Source: an archaeon (GTDB lineage Archaea; EX4484-52; B79-G9). From it: DNA of 6,620 nt. The notes under the pieces are model-generated. The model had not been told where the DNA came from. It ran no database searches and was given only the letters and a program-made list of their open reading frames with translations. A program made the translations under genes and the position numbers. Positions 4,320 to 6,620 of this stretch are shown here, piece by piece (the first letter of the stretch is position 1; every line of letters begins with the position of its first letter). The stretch covers positions 1-6,620 of the forward strand of contig WSZW01000182.1 of assembly GCA_013139905.1 (NCBI GenBank), given 5' to 3'.

Positions 4320-4634
4320 ATGGTTGATTATAAAAAACATTGGTTTGAGAGATTAATTATTATGGGTATTTTCTTAATTATAATCGGCTCTGCGATGATA
4401 TATTTATGGTCTGTCATTCAATCTGGGTATGTAAATAATTATGATATGTATTCAAACAAGGAATTAACGTGTCTTGATTTAGGGGTTGAAACAGTTTTTA
4501 TTAATAACGAATCTTATACGTGCAGTCAAATACTTAATGCGTGTAATATTAATATTTCATTTACTAATAATACATTAGATATTGAGTATGATACAGTTCC
4601 ATTTTGTAATGGTATTTTTTGGGGTGGTTTATAA
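4320..4634 (+). CDS. Membrane-anchored extracellular protein with four cysteines
   Basis: The protein has 104 residues. A short basic N terminus is followed by one membrane helix at about 11-34 (ERLIIMGIFLIIIGSAMIYLW is its start). The rest, 35-104, is polar and outside the membrane if the positive-inside rule holds. This part has four cysteines (51, 68, 75, 96), enough for two disulfides, and three N-glycosylation sequons (N63-E-S, N78-I-S, N83-N-T). Archaea N-glycosylate surface proteins, so a virion or cell-surface location is plausible. GGAG at 4307-4310 lies nine bases before the ATG, which follows the upstream stop directly. Its stop overlaps the next ATG. No family is recognised. Confidence 0.75.
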   Translation: MVDYKKHWFERLIIMGIFLIIIGSAMIYLWSVIQSGYVNNYDMYSNKELTCLDLGVETVFINNESYTCSQILNACNINISFTNNTLDIEYDTVPFCNGIFWGGL

Positions 4635-4795
4635 TGAGTTGGAATACAAGAAAATGTAATATATGTCGTGAGTTCACGAGAAGTGTATCGCAAAAAACCG
4701 CATATTGTACTGCGTGTAAACCGAAGATGCCTGAAGATATTGCTAAGTTATTGTTAAATTCAACGTCTGTTAGACGGACTAAGCGGGGGCGTTAA
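4634..4795 (+). CDS. 53-aa zinc-ribbon-like mini-protein
   Basis: The protein has 53 residues, starting at the ATG that overlaps the upstream TAA (TAATG). Two CxxC knuckles, C8-N-I-C11 and C25-T-A-C28, are spaced by 13 residues, a typical four-cysteine zinc ribbon. The tail is strongly basic (VRRTKRGR) and suits contact with DNA or RNA. The protein is thus a small zinc-finger-type nucleic-acid or protein adaptor. There is no clear Shine-Dalgarno site apart from GGGGTGGT (4620-4627), about six bases upstream. Its stop overlaps the next ATG in the same TAATG way, so three neighbouring cysteine-rich genes are translationally linked. Confidence 0.8.
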   Translation: MSWNTRKCNICREFTRSVSQKTAYCTACKPKMPEDIAKLLLNSTSVRRTKRGR

Positions 4796-4923
4796 TGATG
4801 GGCGGTGTTGCTAACTGTTGTGATGCTAAAAAAGATGGTTTTTGGTGTACCCGCAGAAAGAATCATACAGGAAATCATATTGCCAGAGATGAATTTGATG
4901 AAATAATTACGGAGTGGTTTTAA
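4795..4923 (+). CDS. 42-aa mini-protein with C-C/H-H metal-binding pattern
   Basis: The protein has 42 residues. The first ATG overlaps the previous stop; a second ATG follows at 4798, so the start is uncertain by one codon. It contains CCDAKKDGFWCTRRKNHTGNH: C8, C9, C18, H24, H28. The arrangement WCTRxxxHTGxH is known from tiny phage proteins of the form CTRPAGHxGxH, which are presumed to bind one zinc ion. The C-terminal part is acidic (DEFDEIITEWF). It lies between two other cysteine-rich mini-genes. The function is unknown; a zinc-stabilised protein adaptor is the simplest reading. Confidence 0.75.
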   Translation: MMGGVANCCDAKKDGFWCTRRKNHTGNHIARDEFDEIITEWF

Positions 4924-4925
4924 AA

Positions 4926-5129
4926 ATGAAATCAGAAGAAGAAGATAAAAAAAGAGCAAAATTACAAATGGCTTACGCATGCCCGTTTAGAGAAAATCAT
5001 TATTGTAAGAATTGCGAACTTTTTGATATTAATTTGAAAGCTTGTGTTTTCAAAGCAATTAATATTAATCTAGGCAAAATTGCGACTGGAAATCCTAATC
5101 TAGGTGATGATGATGAGCAAAAAAATTAA
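4926..5129 (+). CDS. 67-aa cysteine-rich protein, possible zinc or Fe-S ligand set
   Basis: The protein has 67 residues. An acidic and basic helix (MKSEEEDKKRAKLQM) is followed by ACPFRENHYCKNCELFD and LKACVF, giving C19, C27, C30 and C40: one CxxC flanked by single cysteines, suitable for zinc or, less likely, an Fe-S cluster. The tail is low in structure and acidic (NPNLGDDDEQKN). The ATG at 4926 is preferred because GGAGTGGT (4911-4918) lies upstream; a GTG at 4914 sits inside that site. The 3' end contains GGTGAT, the ribosome site of the next gene, and overlaps it by 17 bases. Confidence 0.78.
   Translation: MKSEEEDKKRAKLQMAYACPFRENHYCKNCELFDINLKACVFKAININLGKIATGNPNLGDDDEQKN
5103..5108 (+). 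promoter_or_regulatory. GGTGAT Shine-Dalgarno site within a run of ATG codons
   Basis: GGTGAT precedes ATG codons at 5107, 5110 and 5113. Only the ATG at 5113 has workable spacing (four bases); the first lies inside the ribosome site. The site is inside the coding region of the upstream cysteine-rich gene. Confidence 0.55.
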
Positions 5130-5292
5130 TTGGGTTTCGGAAATACTGGAAAAACACAATGTTGAAAATGAACCATTACTCGAAGAACAACTTGAACTTT
5201 TTGAAAAAGATATACGGGCGGACGAGCATAGAAAGACATTATTGCAAAAACAATCTGCTTTAGAAATATCTAAGACTTTGGAAAAACTGTGA
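5113..5292 (+). CDS. 59-aa helical charged protein
   Basis: The protein has 59 residues and is almost entirely predicted helix: WVSEILEKHNVENEPLLEEQ (7-26), then LFEKDIRADEHRKTLLQK and a final helix LEISKTLEKL. Leucine spacing suggests a short coiled coil and hence self-association or a partner interface. There are no cysteines, membrane spans or catalytic motifs. The start follows from the GGTGAT site at 5103-5108; upstream in-frame ATGs at 5107 and 5110 would add one or two methionines. Its end carries GTGAT (5289-5293), the ribosome site of the next gene. Confidence 0.7.
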   Translation: MSKKINWVSEILEKHNVENEPLLEEQLELFEKDIRADEHRKTLLQKQSALEISKTLEKL

Positions 5293-5297
5293 TAATT

Positions 5298-5507
5298 ATG
5301 ACTACTGATAAAACGTATGGTTCTGTTTGGTTCTCTCTTATGTCTGGTGAGACGATTGGGATTGTAACTATCAATAATGGGTATGAGGATAAAGCATATA
5401 TTGGTATTGCAAAATGTACTCATCGTAATGCGAATATATTAGATATAATACGAAATGGAACGCCGTTTCCTTTCGACCAAGCAATAGAAATTACGGGCGG
5501 TAAATGA
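5298..5507 (+). CDS. Hypothetical small beta-rich protein
   Basis: The protein has 69 residues. The first half is a beta meander (YGSVWFSLMSGETIGIVTIN, then EDKAYIGIAKC), and the second half a short helix and strand (NILDIIRNGTPFPFDQAIEITG). The compact glycine-rich pattern suggests an independent small beta-barrel or sandwich. The ATG at 5298 is preferred to the GTG at 5289 because GTGAT at 5289-5293 is a ribosome site with four-base spacing. Its TGA overlaps the next ATG (ATGA). No family is recognised and neighbours give no clear clue. Confidence 0.75.
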   Translation: MTTDKTYGSVWFSLMSGETIGIVTINNGYEDKAYIGIAKCTHRNANILDIIRNGTPFPFDQAIEITGGK

Positions 5508-5725
5508 TGTGTTCAAAAATAATTATTGAGTTTTTATGTTTTATATTTTCGTTATGGGTTAGTTTAACTATATTTATGATTGGCGTTACTTCAATTAATT
5601 ATTTTTCGCTTATCAATCCTGATGCAGGTTGCTGGTTTTTACTTTGGTATCTGATTGGTGTTTTATTATTGTCGTATTTTTCGTTTAATATTTTCGTTCA
5701 TTATTTGCGCGGGGAATGTAAATAA
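5504..5725 (+). CDS. 73-aa two-span membrane protein
   Basis: The protein has 73 residues and membrane helices at about 5-29 (IIIEFLCFIFSLWVSLTIFM) and 43-66 (GCWFLLWYLIGVLLLSYFSF), joined by a short polar loop (NYFSLINPDA). The ends are short and slightly basic at the C terminus (HYLRGECK). Two ATGs stand in a row (5504 and 5507), so the start is uncertain by one codon; the first overlaps the upstream TGA. GGGCGGT just upstream is a poor ribosome site, so coupling to the upstream gene is likely. The stop overlaps the next ATG (TAATG). No family is recognised. Confidence 0.75.
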   Translation: MMCSKIIIEFLCFIFSLWVSLTIFMIGVTSINYFSLINPDAGCWFLLWYLIGVLLLSYFSFNIFVHYLRGECK

Positions 5726-6312
5726 TGAATTTCAAGACGACATTTAAGCTATTCAATCGTATGTTTTTACTTAGAATTGGTTATTTTAATTTTAATCAAA
5801 CCGTTACGACTAAAGGGCTTTATGACCTGTGTGCGGATGGTGTTTATCGTATTTTATTTTTGGAATATGATATGATTAAAATGTCTTATGATATGTTGAT
5901 GGCTCAATTAAAATCAATTCAAGAAATGTATCAATTATCGGATTTTTACATCTTCGAGAGTTCTAAAGATTCATATCACGTTATTTGTTTTGATATGCTT
6001 ACAACTTGTGAAATTAATGATATACTTAAAATGACATCATGTGATGATGCGTTTAAGAATAACTGGCGATTTGATTATGTTCCTAGAGTGCTTAGGATAA
6101 CTAAAAAAGGGAATAAAGCACCACCTAAATATATTGAAACTATGAACTCTAAAAATAATCATCATAAGAAATCATTAGGACATATTACTGCTTATGAATC
6201 ATTATTAAATTTTGAAGTGACGAATAAAAGTAATGTTGTTCGGACAGGAATCTGGGGTATTCAATACACCACGAAACATAACATTGACGAGGGGAAAATT
6301 AATGATAAGTAA
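5725..6312 (+). CDS. Hypothetical protein resembling archaeo-eukaryotic primase (AEP) fold, tentative
   Basis: The protein has 195 residues and is soluble. Three elements follow the order of AEP/PrimPol motifs. ILFLEYD (43-49) offers an acidic E-x-D motif I after a hydrophobic strand. FESSKDSYHVICFD (77-90) resembles motif II (S...[GY]-x-H). WRFDYVPRVLRIT (114-126) resembles the R-x-D...hR motif III strand of minimal virus- and plasmid-borne AEPs. A full AEP domain is usually longer, and no zinc knuckle or helicase follows, so it may be a minimal primase, a catalytically dead relative, or unrelated. The C-terminal 50 residues are basic and histidine-rich (KNNHHKKS). It is the largest protein of the window and overlaps the next gene by 11 bases. 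Confidence 0.5.
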   Translation: MNFKTTFKLFNRMFLLRIGYFNFNQTVTTKGLYDLCADGVYRILFLEYDMIKMSYDMLMAQLKSIQEMYQLSDFYIFESSKDSYHVICFDMLTTCEINDILKMTSCDDAFKNNWRFDYVPRVLRITKKGNKAPPKYIETMNSKNNHHKKSLGHITAYESLLNFEVTNKSNVVRTGIWGIQYTTKHNIDEGKINDK

Positions 6313-6529
6313 TTATGTGATGGTATTTATTTTTATGGCGATATATAGTTTATCGGGTGCTATTTTGATATATTTGATGTATCGTTTAATGGCGAATTAT
6401 CATATTATTTATGAAATTATTCCGCCTTTTTTCTTTGCGGTCTTAGTTTTTATTGGGTCTGGTATTTTAACATTAAAACGATTAGATTTGATAATTCAAA
6501 AACGATTCAAAGGTAATTCTAATGCCTGA
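6302..6529 (+). CDS. 75-aa two-span membrane protein
   Basis: The protein has 75 residues: MISNYVMVFIFMAIYSLSGA opens the first membrane helix (about 4-27), a short loop with YHIIYEI follows, and PPFFFAVLVFIGSGILTL forms the second helix (about 40-58). A basic tail (KRLDLIIQKRFKG) indicates that the C terminus is cytoplasmic. The ATG at 6302 is preferred because GAGGGG (6289-6294) is seven bases upstream; a TTG at 6233 in frame would be mostly inside the upstream gene. It overlaps its neighbours by 11 and 8 bases. No family is recognised. Confidence 0.72.
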   Translation: MISNYVMVFIFMAIYSLSGAILIYLMYRLMANYHIIYEIIPPFFFAVLVFIGSGILTLKRLDLIIQKRFKGNSNA

Positions 6530-6620
6530 TAACTTTTCAAAAATTATTGAGATTATTGAGGGGATTAGTATATGTTTGAGTATTATGGGTATTTTGAGTT
6601 ATACTCACCTTGCGATTCTA
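6522..6620 (+). CDS. 5' end of a probable small membrane protein (partial)
   Basis: The ATG at 6522 overlaps the upstream TGA by eight bases and has AGGT at 6511-6514, seven bases before it. The reading frame stays open for 33 codons to the window edge. After a short N terminus (MPDNFSKIIEIIEG) a hydrophobic stretch begins (ISICLSIMGILSY), most likely a membrane helix. It continues the pattern of small membrane proteins at the end of this operon. The rest of the protein is outside the window. Confidence 0.6.
   Translation, partial: MPDNFSKIIEIIEGISICLSIMGILSYTHLAIL

Noticed and set aside
4792..4980. Leftward hydrophobic open frame
   Set aside because: It covers parts of two rightward cysteine-rich genes with coupled starts; its hydrophobicity comes from the complement of charged A-rich codons.
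5100..5423. Leftward open frame of 107 codons, serine- and cysteine-rich
   Set aside because: It is antisense to two rightward genes with clear ribosome sites (GGTGAT and GTGAT), and its biased composition is typical of a complement-strand frame.
6233..6301. TTG-initiated extension of the gene at 6302
   Set aside because: It would lie almost wholly in the upstream gene, and the GAGGGG site before 6302 explains initiation better.
1..6620. tRNA, rRNA, CRISPR array, insertion sequence or attachment site
   Set aside because: I looked for spaced direct repeats, cloverleaf arms with a GTTC-type T loop, transposase motifs and terminal inverted repeats and saw none; coding frames occupy nearly all the DNA.

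Overview
The window looks like a piece of an AT-rich archaeal mobile genome, most likely a virus or provirus and possibly a conjugative or cryptic plasmid. Three things support archaea. (1) Every isolated transcription unit has a TATTTAAA- or TTATAA-type TATA box about 25-27 bases before its first start codon, with no room for a leader of normal length, as in leaderless archaeal transcripts. (2) Genes inside operons instead use Shine-Dalgarno sites of the GGAG/GGTGAT type. (3) The protein at 3774-4319 has the layout of J-domain proteins from archaeal viruses and plasmids: an unknown N-terminal domain and a C-terminal J-domain. The genes are tiny (33-195 codons), end to end or overlapping, mostly unrecognisable, and include many short membrane proteins, which is typical of viral accessory DNA. 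No structural, integrase, terminase or helicase gene is visible, so virus versus plasmid cannot be settled. The host group is not determined; a euryarchaeal host such as a methanogen is a guess.

Layout. A leftward gene enters from the left edge (66 to 1). It shares a 51-bp divergent promoter, carrying a perfect 14-bp palindrome, with a rightward operon (118-1706): a 35-aa basic peptide, two phage-like unknown proteins, two small membrane proteins and a YkgJ-type cysteine-cluster protein. This operon runs tail to tail, with overlapping stop codons, into a leftward three-gene operon (2305 to 1703; two membrane proteins around one soluble unknown). A second divergent promoter, almost the same size as the first, separates that operon from a winged-helix gene (2356-2637). 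A third TATA box then starts a nearly 4-kb rightward operon (2670 to beyond 6620).

The long operon encodes, in order: a winged-helix protein, an unknown helical protein, a protein with a probable N-terminal winged helix, the J-domain protein, a membrane-anchored extracellular protein, three consecutive cysteine-rich mini-proteins, a helical peptide, an unknown small protein, a two-TM protein, a protein with weak primase-polymerase (AEP) motif resemblance, and two more membrane proteins (the last cut by the window edge). The three DNA-binding-type proteins sit beside the two central promoters and are plausible regulators of these units.

The most striking global signal is that GATC does not occur once in 6620 bases, although about 18 would be expected from base composition. 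GGCC and CCGG are absent too. This suggests long exposure to restriction systems, above all a GATC-specific one.
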